This document shows, piece after piece, positions 17,301 to 24,122 of a stretch of DNA of 29,436 bases. The notes below the pieces were generated by a model. The model worked only from the letters and a program-made list of their open reading frames with translations. It was not told the origin of the DNA and ran no database searches. Each line of letters opens with the position of its first letter. Position 1 is the stretch's first letter. The stretch covers positions 1 through 29,436 of the forward strand of contig CBFGJP010000024.1 in assembly GCA_965649105.1 (NCBI GenBank). The letters are read 5' to 3'. This DNA comes from JAOAFX01 sp965649105 (GTDB lineage Bacteria > Hydrothermota > Tepidihabitantia > SM23-42 > JAOAFX01). Both the position numbers and the translations under genes were made by a program.

Positions 17301-18794
17301 ATGGATTTAAAAATATCAAACCAATCAATCCTTGATTTTGATGGAGACCTGATAATTGTAAACCTTTTTGAAGGTGTGAAGATACCGGGTGGAGCCACCG
17401 GTGCTGTTGATAAGGCATTGGCCGGTGCTATTACGGAGATGATAAAAAAAGATGAGATAACCGGAAAGCTCGGTGAGGCTATTGTTTTTCCCACCTTCGG
17501 AAAATTAAAAGCCAGCAAGGTAATGGTTGTTGGGCTTGGTAAATCAGATAAATTTGGTATTGAAGAAATCCGAAAAGCAAGCGGTTCCGCAGCAATGGCT
17601 GCAAAAAAGGCAAAGGTAAAAAAAGTAGGAACGATTCTCCACGGCGCAGGCATCGGTGGAATTGACCCTGAATTAGCAAGTCAGGCACTTGCTGAAGGCA
17701 CTATCCTCGCCCTTTATGAGTTCAATGCCTACAAAAAAACTGAAAATAACAAATCCCTTGAAGAATTCGTTATTGTTGAGATGGACAAAACAAAAATTGG
17801 AAAAATAAAAAAAGGTGTCCAATTAGGTACTATCCTTGCCCAATCCCAGAATATTGCAAGAGACTTTACAAATGAACCAGCAAATAATCTTACCCCAGAA
17901 AAGTTTGAGAAAAAGGTAAAAGAGATTATCAAGGATTTGGGGCTCAGTGAGAAGATCAAAATAGCAGTACTGGATAAAAAAGAGATAGAAAAACTCAAAA
18001 TGGGTGCACTACTTTCGGTTGCCCAGGGAAGTGATAATGAACCAAGATTTATTGTTTTAAGATATGAAAATGCAAAAGGTCCTCTTATCAGTTTGATTGG
18101 CAAAACGGTAACTTTTGACTCGGGTGGTATTTCATTAAAGCCTTCTGAAGGAATGGGTGCAATGAAGGGTGATATGAGCGGTGGTGGGGTAGTATTTGCC
18201 ACGACGCTCGCACTAGCAAGAGCAGATGCAAAAGTAAATCTTTTAACAATAATTCCGGCAGTGGAGAATATGCCTTCAGGAAAGGCATCAAGACCCGGAG
18301 ATGTCGTAAAGGCGATGAATGGCAAAACGATTGAAATCATTTCTACTGATGCTGAAGGCAGGATGACGCTTGCTGATGCACTCTGTTATGCTGAAAAAGA
18401 AGGTGCAAAGACAATCGTTGATATTGCGACATTAACAGGTGGATGTGCAATTGCATTAGGTGATATCACTGCTGGTGTAATGGGCAATGAACAGGATTTA
18501 ATAGATAAATTATTATCAATCTCAAAAGAGACCGGTGAGCGAATGTGGCAATTACCTCTATTTGATGAGTATGACGAAAAGATAAAAAGTGATGTTGCGG
18601 ATATAAAAAATTCTGGGGGCAGGCTTGCATCGCCGATTACTGCTGGGATGTTTTTGAAACACTTTGTAGAAAAGGCAAAATGGATTCACATTGATATTGC
18701 AAGCAAAGAGTTTGCAGAAAAAGACCGATTCTATCAACCCAGGGGTGCAACCGGATTCGGAGTTAGGACATTATTTGAATTCTGCATAAGATAG
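17301..18794 (+). CDS. pepA: Leucyl aminopeptidase (M17)
   Basis: A 497-residue cytosolic M17 metallo-aminopeptidase that removes N-terminal residues from peptides. The two-metal site is complete: K268 and D273 in 'GKTVTFDSGG', D291 in 'DMSGGG', and D350 and E352 in 'STDAEGRM'. The catalytic K280 ('SLKP') and R354 are also present. Spacings between ligands (5, 18 and 59 residues) equal those of bovine leucine aminopeptidase. Length is typical. The start is supported by AAAGGAG at about 17289-17295 and a strong promoter upstream. Its stop codon (TAG, 18792-18794) is already inside the first of the downstream palindromic repeats. The gene is monocistronic. Confidence 0.96.
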   Translation: MDLKISNQSILDFDGDLIIVNLFEGVKIPGGATGAVDKALAGAITEMIKKDEITGKLGEAIVFPTFGKLKASKVMVVGLGKSDKFGIEEIRKASGSAAMAAKKAKVKKVGTILHGAGIGGIDPELASQALAEGTILALYEFNAYKKTENNKSLEEFVIVEMDKTKIGKIKKGVQLGTILAQSQNIARDFTNEPANNLTPEKFEKKVKEIIKDLGLSEKIKIAVLDKKEIEKLKMGALLSVAQGSDNEPRFIVLRYENAKGPLISLIGKTVTFDSGGISLKPSEGMGAMKGDMSGGGVVFATTLALARADAKVNLLTIIPAVENMPSGKASRPGDVVKAMNGKTIEIISTDAEGRMTLADALCYAEKEGAKTIVDIATLTGGCAIALGDITAGVMGNEQDLIDKLLSISKETGERMWQLPLFDEYDEKIKSDVADIKNSGGRLASPITAGMFLKHFVEKAKWIHIDIASKEFAEKDRFYQPRGATGFGVRTLFEFCIR

Positions 18795-18850
18795 AGCGGT
18801 TTTCCAGCCGCGACCCCTACAATTTTCATAGAACGGTTTACTAACCGCGA
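18791..18850. repeat. Pair of GCGGTT-type palindromic repeats downstream of pepA
   Basis: Two 23-base direct copies (18791-18813 and 18828-18850) share the frame ATAGA.CGGTTT...CCGCGA with five differences. Each has a short inverted repeat: GCGGTT/AGCCGC with one G:U, and CGGTT/AACCG. Copy 1 has GTAG close by on the minus strand (CTAC at 18817-18820). A third hairpin, GCGGTT-TCCT-AACCGC, lies at 19189-19204 next to the stop of the beta-helix gene. The pairing resembles BIME-like REP doublets. Confidence 0.75.
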
Positions 18851-18887
18851 AAACTTTTTTGATTCACATTACGGGTTGTATGATTCA

Positions 18888-18918
18888 GGTAATAGGAATT
18901 TCAAAAATTCCTATTACC
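18888..18918. repeat. Perfect 14-bp stem palindrome
   Basis: GGTAATAGGAATTT (18888-18901), a three-base loop CAA, and the exact reverse complement at 18905-18918. There is no T-tract on either side, so it is not a standard intrinsic terminator, though a role in ending pepA transcription is possible. A second hairpin, ATAATGAA-GTTT-TTCATTAT, follows at 18921-18940. Confidence 0.85.
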
Positions 18919-19039
18919 CGATAATGAAGTTTTTCATTATGAAAGAAAAAAAACGACAAGATATTCAGGAACGGCGGTGCGAGATCGGATTTCTGCACAA
19001 AACAAATGTTTGCTATACAGCGAGGGTTTTCAGGGCCTG

Positions 19040-19058
19040 CCCTGAACTTGTTTCAGGG
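19040..19058. repeat. CTGAACTTGNTTCAG palindrome, intergenic copy
   Basis: CCCTGAA (19040-19046), loop CTTGT, TTCAGGG (19052-19058). It shares the core CTGAACTTGNTTC(A/G)G with three copies inside the beta-helix gene (19457-19475, 21700-21720, 22717-22737). Confidence 0.75.
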
Positions 19059-19188
19059 AGTCTCCCCTTGAATATCTTGAAGGCTGTGTCACAATTCAAA
19101 ATTTTGCCAAAGGGAATTTCCCTTATTGATGTGCCGATTGACGACGATACGGGCTGCGAAACCTCATAACAATAACGATTCTGGGGGA

Positions 19189-19204
19189 GCGGTTTCCTAA
19201 CCGC
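19189..19204. repeat. GCGGTT-TCCT-AACCGC hairpin
   Basis: A 6-bp stem with a four-base loop, two bases beyond the stop of the beta-helix gene. It is the same family as 18791-18850. It has no following T-tract, so a transcript-end or stabilising role is only possible. Confidence 0.65.
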
Positions 19205-19206
19205 AA

Positions 19207-22200
19207 CTAACGCGTCAATAATATAACCTTTCTTTTTATCTCAATCCCTTCACAATCAAATTTTACAAAATAGACACCACTTGCAAGGTTGTTAACTACC
19301 AAATTATGTTGCCCTTTCTCTTTCATTCCCTTTTCCCACCAGACCAATCTGCCACAGACATCATAGACCGAGATCTCTATCCTGTGAGGTTTCAAAAGAT
19401 TATAGTTGATTATGAGGTCTCCGCGCGGATTTGGACCAAAACTGATGCTTATCTCCTGCTGAACTTGCTTCGGCATCTCGTTTCCCTGGGGCCCACCTGC
19501 AAGTCTATTTGCGGCAGGTTCAAATATTACAGGACCCAAATTGGGGTCGTCATAATAGTCATAGATATAATAGGCAATTGATTCAGGCTCTGGTGGATAC
19601 CAGTAGTTATGCCTTGCATCAACTGTATCCGGTGTATTATTGTAGATATGATACAAAAGATTATGGTCAAAAATATTCTCCTTCCCAATCTTTAAATATC
19701 CTTTTTTGTAGCCTCCATCCCCTCCATAACCCTCCATACCCCTTAATCCCCCTTGTATCCCCAACTGCCCTAAATTGCCCTTTTCCGCCCTCTTTAGCCC
19801 TCTTGAGCCTTCTATCCCTTCTTCCCCCAACTGCCCTAAATTGCCCTCAATTGTCCTATCTATGCCTTCCGTTCCTCCTTTCACCTTAAACCTTTCACAG
19901 TTTTCCCCTTCTTCACCCTTATTCATCCCTATTCTCCCCTTTTCACCCGTGATATAGACTCCAATCCCATTTCCCTTAATCCGATTTTCCTTCACATCGC
20001 CGGTTAAACCTGCAATCACCAGTCCGGTATCATTATTAAAGATTTCGTTTTTCTTTATTGTGCCCTCACCACCGATGAGTTCTATCCCTGTGCTATTAAC
20101 ATTTACCACAAAATCTTTTACCGTAAAATCCTGTGCCGAAATCCTCAAGCCCGTCCGATTATTGCTCAAACTACAATCCCTGGCCTCAAATTTCCCTCCA
20201 GAAAATTCTATACCACAATCTGAACAGAAGTCTATCTTTGAATCCTTTATTTCAAATTCATTGCCATCGGTTATCTCAATTCCCTTTACTCCATACTCAA
20301 CTACCCAATCCCTAATCTCCAACTTTGAATAACCCGGAGTAGGGACTTCAGTCCCGTCTTCACCATCCCCTGATCTCCCTTCATCTCCCTTCATACCCCT
20401 TAATCCCCCTTGTATCCCCAACTGCCCTGCATTGCCCTCAATTGCCCTTACTCGTTTTAGGTATTTAGGCATTTTGGATTTTAGTCCTTTACTTTCGCCA
20501 AACCTCACCCCATACCAGTCCCCGGGCATTGGCTCGGACGCATCCGAGGTAAAATAGACCTTCCCCCAGTCATGTCCTTGAAATTTTTCTGGAGTAGGGA
20601 CTCCACTCCTGTTCTTCGTCTCTTCTTCTCTCCGAGTCTGCCTCTCTCCCATTTCCCCTGATAACCCCTTTTCTCCCGTTATCTCCCTTGATACACCCTG
20701 TGCCTTGAATTGCCCCAAATTGCCTCTTGCTATCTCTATCTCTCCATAAACAATCAGCTCCGCCTTTGTAGTATCAATCCCACCTTGAGAGCCATCAATC
20801 CCGGCCGCAAAACGAACCTCGGTGCCAGGTTCAATCGTTAGGGTCACCCCTTCCGGCACAATTACATCACCACCAATATTTACAATACCACTCCAGACAG
20901 TCCCCGGCTCAATCTCACCCCAGAAAGAGAAATATTTGAAGTCAACCATACCACAATTGGGATTTTCATCATCATCATAGATATGCCCATCAATTGAATC
21001 CGCATTATTATAATTCCAGTAATTCCCCTGCGCCATTATCGGAAATTGGGAATGGTTGCATAAGAAATAAGGTCCTGTGAGTTCGCCACCATAGATTCTA
21101 TTCCTACCATCTTCAATTGTGCTCTGATTTTCAAGATTACCAAGGTTCAATAATTGACTATTTGACACATTGTGCCAGACCTGATACAAACGATTATTTG
21201 TGATATTATTTTGAGTTAAGATTACCTCAAGGTTCGCATAGACATCGGCACAGGCATAGAGACCAACAACATTATAATTGAAAGAGTTATTGGCAACGAT
21301 TGTTATCGCAGGTGATGATACTGCCTCATAATATTTAGCAAAACTCAGACCCACTTTATTACTGGAGAATCTATTATTGATGATGGCTATCTTTGTGCCC
21401 GGTTTGTATGCATACCAGCCCTGATAGATTCCGGCAAGTTCAATAACTGGCCAGGGAAACCAGCCGTTGTTGGTAAAATTATTTCTTGCAATCAGGATAT
21501 CAAATGAATCGCCAAAGAAGTCAAAGCCATGGAACTCATTTGAATCAAAGAGATTGTCCGTTACCTCCCCGGTTATCCATCCTGAGGTATAAATCCCCCG
21601 GAAATTGTCCACAATTTGGTTCCCATTGATATGCACCTTGGAGTTGCTGATATTTATCCCAGTGCAGGCAAATGGCAACGAATCCCGCTTTTGTCTGTCA
21701 TGCTGAACTTGATTCAGCATCCCCTTTTCATCATTGGGAATTTGAAAATTGGAATTTGTTTGGATTTTGGGATTTGGCATTTGGAATTTAAGTTCCCTTG
21801 ATTCCCCTTCATTCCCCTTTATAACCCTTGATAACCCTTGTGTCTTCTTTTCTTCAACTATCTTATTCCTGTAAATATAATTGCTATCAATCACAGCCCG
21901 GGAATCTTCACAGTGGATTCCAGTATATAGATTCTCTTTTATTGTTGAGTGCCTCACCGTGAAATCGCTCGCAATGGCTACTACACCCACACCATTACTA
22001 TCAATCAATGAATTTTTGACCTTACCTACCGCACGGTCAAGAGAGATTCCATATTCTGCCTTTTTTATACAGCACCAACTCAAATAGCCACTGCTATTTT
22101 CAAACAATCTAATTCCAAACCAGGGCAATGTATTGTTATAGCGAATGAATCTTATTGAATCCTCTGTATTACCTATAGAATTGAGCATACCCTTGATAAT

Positions 22201-22788
22201 CAATTCGCACCTTGCGGTATCAATACCACCCATCCGGTCATCAGGATACTGGAAATAGACATTTGTCCCGGGCAGGATTGTTAGCGTCACATTCTCTTTT
22301 ACCGTCACATCCCCGGTTATGAAGATATTGCCAGACCAGGTTGTATTCTCTGTAATCTCGCCACTCTGCCAGTTAGGAATATGGGCACTCACCGCCGTAT
22401 GAACGATGTTATACATATCGCCCTGACCAGATGCCCATACCAGATAAATAGGAACATAAAGACCGTCAAGGTCTGCCACACCCTGCACATAATACTCACT
22501 ACTCGCCGGGGTTGGTATTACCGGCTGGGGCGCTGACCAATCAAACCCATCAAAAGATGTCCAGTAAATCCTGTAGTTTCCACCAACCTTCTCACTGTAG
22601 AAGACCTGCGAACCACATAGAATAATCGGGGCAATAGAACTATCCGCGGAATTAGAAAGATTCTTCAACTCCGCCCAACCAAAATCCCCTTTTATTTCCT
22701 TTCCACCCTTCTTGTTATGCCGAACCTGTTTCAGCATCCCATTTTTATTGTAGCGTCCATCTTCAGATGGACGATTATCATTCGTCAA
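19207..22788 (-). CDS. Beta-helix (NosD-like) protein with T9SS tail, repeat-laden, no signal peptide
   Basis: An 1193-residue frame. The first ~110 residues resemble a sialidase-like domain ('FYSEKVGGNYRIYWTSFDG'). Parallel beta-helix repeats follow, introduced twice by near-identical caps ('TWSGNIFITGDVTVKENVTL' and 'VWSGIVNIGGDVIVPEGVTL'). The C-terminus is a T9SS sorting tail ('FGPNPRGDL', 'YDVCGRLVWW', 'GVYFVKF'). There is no signal peptide: the first codon is TTG at 22788, 10 bases before the upstream gene's stop, without a ribosome binding site and beside a REP-like palindrome. Gly/Arg-rich segments (residues about 315-365, 680-735, 775-820 and 945-1035) come from dispersed DNA repeats and break the helix pattern. 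Probably the 3' part of a split secreted gene, so the true start is unknown. The beta-helix and tail are clear; expression of an exported product is doubtful. Confidence 0.7.
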   Translation of the reverse strand: MTNDNRPSEDGRYNKNGMLKQVRHNKKGGKEIKGDFGWAELKNLSNSADSSIAPIILCGSQVFYSEKVGGNYRIYWTSFDGFDWSAPQPVIPTPASSEYYVQGVADLDGLYVPIYLVWASGQGDMYNIVHTAVSAHIPNWQSGEITENTTWSGNIFITGDVTVKENVTLTILPGTNVYFQYPDDRMGGIDTARCELIIKGMLNSIGNTEDSIRFIRYNNTLPWFGIRLFENSSGYLSWCCIKKAEYGISLDRAVGKVKNSLIDSNGVGVVAIASDFTVRHSTIKENLYTGIHCEDSRAVIDSNYIYRNKIVEEKKTQGLSRVIKGNEGESRELKFQMPNPKIQTNSNFQIPNDEKGMLNQVQHDRQKRDSLPFACTGINISNSKVHINGNQIVDNFRGIYTSGWITGEVTDNLFDSNEFHGFDFFGDSFDILIARNNFTNNGWFPWPVIELAGIYQGWYAYKPGTKIAIINNRFSSNKVGLSFAKYYEAVSSPAITIVANNSFNYNVVGLYACADVYANLEVILTQNNITNNRLYQVWHNVSNSQLLNLGNLENQSTIEDGRNRIYGGELTGPYFLCNHSQFPIMAQGNYWNYNNADSIDGHIYDDDENPNCGMVDFKYFSFWGEIEPGTVWSGIVNIGGDVIVPEGVTLTIEPGTEVRFAAGIDGSQGGIDTTKAELIVYGEIEIARGNLGQFKAQGVSREITGEKGLSGEMGERQTRREEETKNRSGVPTPEKFQGHDWGKVYFTSDASEPMPGDWYGVRFGESKGLKSKMPKYLKRVRAIEGNAGQLGIQGGLRGMKGDEGRSGDGEDGTEVPTPGYSKLEIRDWVVEYGVKGIEITDGNEFEIKDSKIDFCSDCGIEFSGGKFEARDCSLSNNRTGLRISAQDFTVKDFVVNVNSTGIELIGGEGTIKKNEIFNNDTGLVIAGLTGDVKENRIKGNGIGVYITGEKGRIGMNKGEEGENCERFKVKGGTEGIDRTIEGNLGQLGEEGIEGSRGLKRAEKGNLGQLGIQGGLRGMEGYGGDGGYKKGYLKIGKENIFDHNLLYHIYNNTPDTVDARHNYWYPPEPESIAYYIYDYYDDPNLGPVIFEPAANRLAGGPQGNEMPKQVQQEISISFGPNPRGDLIINYNLLKPHRIEISVYDVCGRLVWWEKGMKEKGQHNLVVNNLASGVYFVKFDCEGIEIKRKVILLTR
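19457..19475. repeat. CTGAACTTGNTTCAG palindrome in the T9SS-tail region
   Basis: TGCTGAA (19457-19463), loop CTTGC, TTCGGCA (19469-19475), with one G:U-type pair. It is translated within 'EMPKQVQQE', just before the sorting tail. Confidence 0.7.
19735..19771 (-). repeat. G-rich tract, 37-bp exact repeat (copy A)
   Basis: The coding strand reads G3-N5-G4-N6-G5-N5-G4 (19770-19739), a fit to the G-quadruplex rule. The 37 bp at 19735-19771 are identical to 20392-20428. More G3/G4 runs continue down to about 19712. It encodes the Gly-rich peptide 'GQLGIQGGLRGM'. Confidence 0.85.
19816..19846 (-). repeat. G-rich tract fitting the quadruplex rule
   Basis: The coding strand reads G3-N7-G3-N5-G5-N5-G3. 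The first 23 bases in coding sense match the start of the 19735-19771 unit and its flank (GGGCAATTTAGGGCAGTT shared). It encodes 'GNLGQLGEEG'. Confidence 0.75.
20339..20355 (+). repeat. REP-like element GTAG + GGACT/AGTCC
   Basis: GTAG (20339-20342) is followed directly by GGACT-TC-AGTCC. This is the same layout (GTAG, stem, TC loop, stem) as the CGTCCATCT element. It is translated on the minus strand as 'TEVPTP'. Confidence 0.65.
20392..20428 (-). repeat. G-rich tract, 37-bp exact repeat (copy B)
   Basis: Identical over 37 bp to 19735-19771, with the same G3-N5-G4-N6-G5-N5-G4 pattern (20427-20396). Additional G3 runs flank it on both sides. It encodes 'GQLGIQGGLRGMKGDEG'. Confidence 0.85.
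20591..20609 (+). repeat. Variant of the GTAG-GGACT element
   Basis: GTAG at 20594-20597 followed by GGACTCCACTCC. The stem is altered relative to 20339-20355 (GGAGT/ACTCC pairing is possible instead). It is translated on the minus strand as 'SGVPTP', sharing VPTP with the other copy. Confidence 0.5.
20648..20687 (-). repeat. G-rich tract fitting the quadruplex rule
   Basis: Five G-runs on the coding strand: G3-N7-G3-N6-G4-N6-G4-N4-G3. It encodes 'REITGEKGLSGEMG'. The sequence differs from the 37-bp unit but has the same design of G3/G4 runs spaced by A/T-rich 4-7-mers. Confidence 0.75.
21700..21720. repeat. CTGAACTTGNTTCAG palindrome inside the beta-helix gene
   Basis: ATGCTGAA (21700-21707), loop CTTGA, TTCAGCAT (21713-21720), an 8-bp perfect stem. 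It is translated as 'GMLNQVQHD'. Confidence 0.85.
21737..21789 (-). repeat. Degenerate heptanucleotide array inside the beta-helix gene
   Basis: On the coding strand the units AAATTCC, AAATGCC, AAATCCC, AAAATCC, then a 4-base slip and AAATTCC, AATTTTC, AAATTCC. It is related to the AAATCCG array before rmlB. It encodes 'KFQMPNPKIQTNSNFQIPN'. Confidence 0.75.
21795..21837 (-). repeat. G-rich tract fitting the quadruplex rule
   Basis: Five G-runs on the coding strand: G3-N7-G3-N7-G4-N6-G4-N6-G3. It abuts the heptanucleotide array and encodes 'GLSRVIKGNEGESREL'. Confidence 0.75.
22717..22737. repeat. CTGAACTTGNTTCAG-type palindrome near the 5' end of the beta-helix frame
   Basis: ATGCCGAA (22717-22724), loop CCTGT, TTCAGCAT (22730-22737), with one imperfect pair. 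It is translated as 'GMLKQVRHN', very close to 'GMLNQVQHD' at 21700-21720. Confidence 0.7.
22750..22781 (+). repeat. REP-like palindrome at a gene junction (copy 2)
   Basis: GTAG (22750-22753), then CGTCCATCT, TC, AGATGGACG (22754-22773). It matches 5190-5221 in inverted orientation over 32 bp with one mismatch. It contains the stop of the phospholipase C-like gene (22778) and the first codons of the beta-helix frame. Confidence 0.8.
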
Positions 22789-24121
22789 CTGTGTTGTCTA
22801 CCCAGTAGGTTTGCTCGGGCGGTGGTATCCCAATCTGAGACCAGGAACCTCCTGCAATCCTTCTTCTAATTACATAATTATCAATTACTTTCGGCACCGA
22901 ATAATTCCAGCGAATTTTTACTTCGTTCTCCTTGGCATAATCATAGCGGAGATCGGTAACCGGGTCAGGGGTATAACCAACTTCAAATAAAAATTTTTTA
23001 ACAAGTTCAACATTATATTTAGCCGCAAGTGGCATCATCTCTCTCGCCACCTTTTCAAAATTATCATTATGTCCACCCCACATCCAAGAACACCATGTAG
23101 GTAGCCCATCACAAAAATAAAGATAAGGTCGTGATGCTTCTCCGAGCTCCCATACTTTATCACTCACATCAAAAGGAAGAATATCAAATGAAATGTTGTT
23201 TGGGAAATAATCAGAACATGAAAGAGATTTTTGGTCACAGAAATATTCATAGTCACCATGGCCTTTCTGAGCGCACAATCCATATATACCATTTGGTGCA
23301 GAATGATTAGGCACTGTTACATCGTGGATAAAATGGCATGCTCGGCCCAGCCAGCGTAAAGCTTGGACCCTATTTCCAGCATTCCATTCTTGTTTCGCCC
23401 AGTTATAATACTCTTCACAAATTTGAGGAGCATGGCCAATTGTTGGAAAGGTCTGAGGGTGGGTGCTCCGTCCATGTGCTTGAGGGCAGAATCCGCGATA
23501 AACTTTACTGGGGTCGCCGAAAGTTGCCCAAAAGTCCGGCCACATTGCGGAAACGGCTAAATTCTGGGAATAGGTATTATCATAAAGCGTGCCTTCTGAA
23601 AAAGAAAGTGACAGCTCGCCAACTGTTTTAAAAAGAAGATTAAAAAAGCCGCTACTCATCCAGAGTAATCCTGTAAGACTTTGCCAACTTAGCCTCCATT
23701 GATAGATAATAGCTGCTCCTATGAACCCTGGTGGAATGAGAACAAAACCTCTAATACCCTTGAAGGGTTCAGACCCACTTATCCAAGCCATTATCGTATC
23801 ACCATGCTTATATTCTTCAGGCAAATACCAAGCAAGAAATGAAGACCTTTGAACTTGGGCATTGGGATAAGTTTCCACCCCCCAGTAGGTAAGGGTTGTA
23901 TCCGTGTTTGGTGAGCCGTATAAAAAACGATCAAACGGAATCATTGGATAAGCCTGTTTCTGAGCAAAAATGTTATAATAAACATATTTCCCATATCCTT
24001 CATACCCAGCATTTGCAAGAAGGCGAGGGGTTTTTGCCATAAAACTGCCATGGGTGTTTCCTAAATAGCCATAAAGGCTAAAACAGGTTACAGAAAAACA
24101 AATTAGTATTCTTAAACACAT
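22778..24121 (-). CDS. Secreted zinc-dependent phospholipase C / S1-P1 nuclease-like protein, copy 2
   Basis: A 447-residue protein with a signal peptide (cleavage near 'SLYG'). The mature N-terminus 'YLGNTHG' (H24) resembles the WG..TH start of Zn-dependent phospholipases C, in which the N-terminal residue and a nearby His bind zinc, though W is L here. Later ligands are well placed: 'AMWPD', 'IGHA', H263-x3-D267 and H273 in 'HFIHDVTVPNH', and H288-x3-E292 in 'HGDYE'. Spacings 4, 6 and 4 equal those of Bacillus cereus PLC. A hydrophobic stretch at about 120-175 is unusual for the family. After about 385 an FN3 domain begins ('VTDLRYDYAKENEVKIRWNY') but stops at 'WVDNTVDE', before its last strands, at the REP-like element. 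AGGAGG (24132-24127) lies in the preceding stop region. The substrate (phospholipid or nucleic acid) is undetermined. Confidence 0.75.
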   Translation of the reverse strand: MCLRILICFSVTCFSLYGYLGNTHGSFMAKTPRLLANAGYEGYGKYVYYNIFAQKQAYPMIPFDRFLYGSPNTDTTLTYWGVETYPNAQVQRSSFLAWYLPEEYKHGDTIMAWISGSEPFKGIRGFVLIPPGFIGAAIIYQWRLSWQSLTGLLWMSSGFFNLLFKTVGELSLSFSEGTLYDNTYSQNLAVSAMWPDFWATFGDPSKVYRGFCPQAHGRSTHPQTFPTIGHAPQICEEYYNWAKQEWNAGNRVQALRWLGRACHFIHDVTVPNHSAPNGIYGLCAQKGHGDYEYFCDQKSLSCSDYFPNNISFDILPFDVSDKVWELGEASRPYLYFCDGLPTWCSWMWGGHNDNFEKVAREMMPLAAKYNVELVKKFLFEVGYTPDPVTDLRYDYAKENEVKIRWNYSVPKVIDNYVIRRRIAGGSWSQIGIPPPEQTYWVDNTVDE

Positions 24122-24122
24122 T

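Larger units (their letters stand above)
18795..19206. other. Gene-free repeat-rich interval between pepA and the beta-helix gene
   Basis: A stretch of 412 bases without a credible gene. It holds at least six different inverted repeats: two GCGGTT-type copies, a 14-bp stem, an 8-bp stem, CCCTGAA/TTCAGGG with a CTTGT loop at 19040-19058, AAGGGAA-T-TTCCCTT at 19110-19124, and GCGGTT/AACCGC at 19189-19204. The 97-codon open frame across it (18876-19169) is assembled from these repeats and is not called. The flanking genes converge here. Confidence 0.7.

Noticed and set aside
17729..18340. 203-codon frame antisense to pepA
   Set aside because: It lies wholly opposite the conserved M17 core and is a shadow of codon bias.
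18888..18940. Intrinsic terminator for pepA
   Set aside because: The stems are strong, but no run of T follows on either strand, so it is recorded as a palindrome only.
18876..19169. 97-codon open frame between pepA and the beta-helix gene
   Set aside because: It is built from palindromic repeats (including 'ACPELVSGS' from the CTGAACTTG element), has no ribosome binding site and no protein-like composition.
19700..20750. Collagen-like Gly-X-Y domain in the beta-helix protein
   Set aside because: The Gly-rich segments lack regular triplets and coincide with DNA-level G-rich repeats, so they are better explained as inserted repeats.
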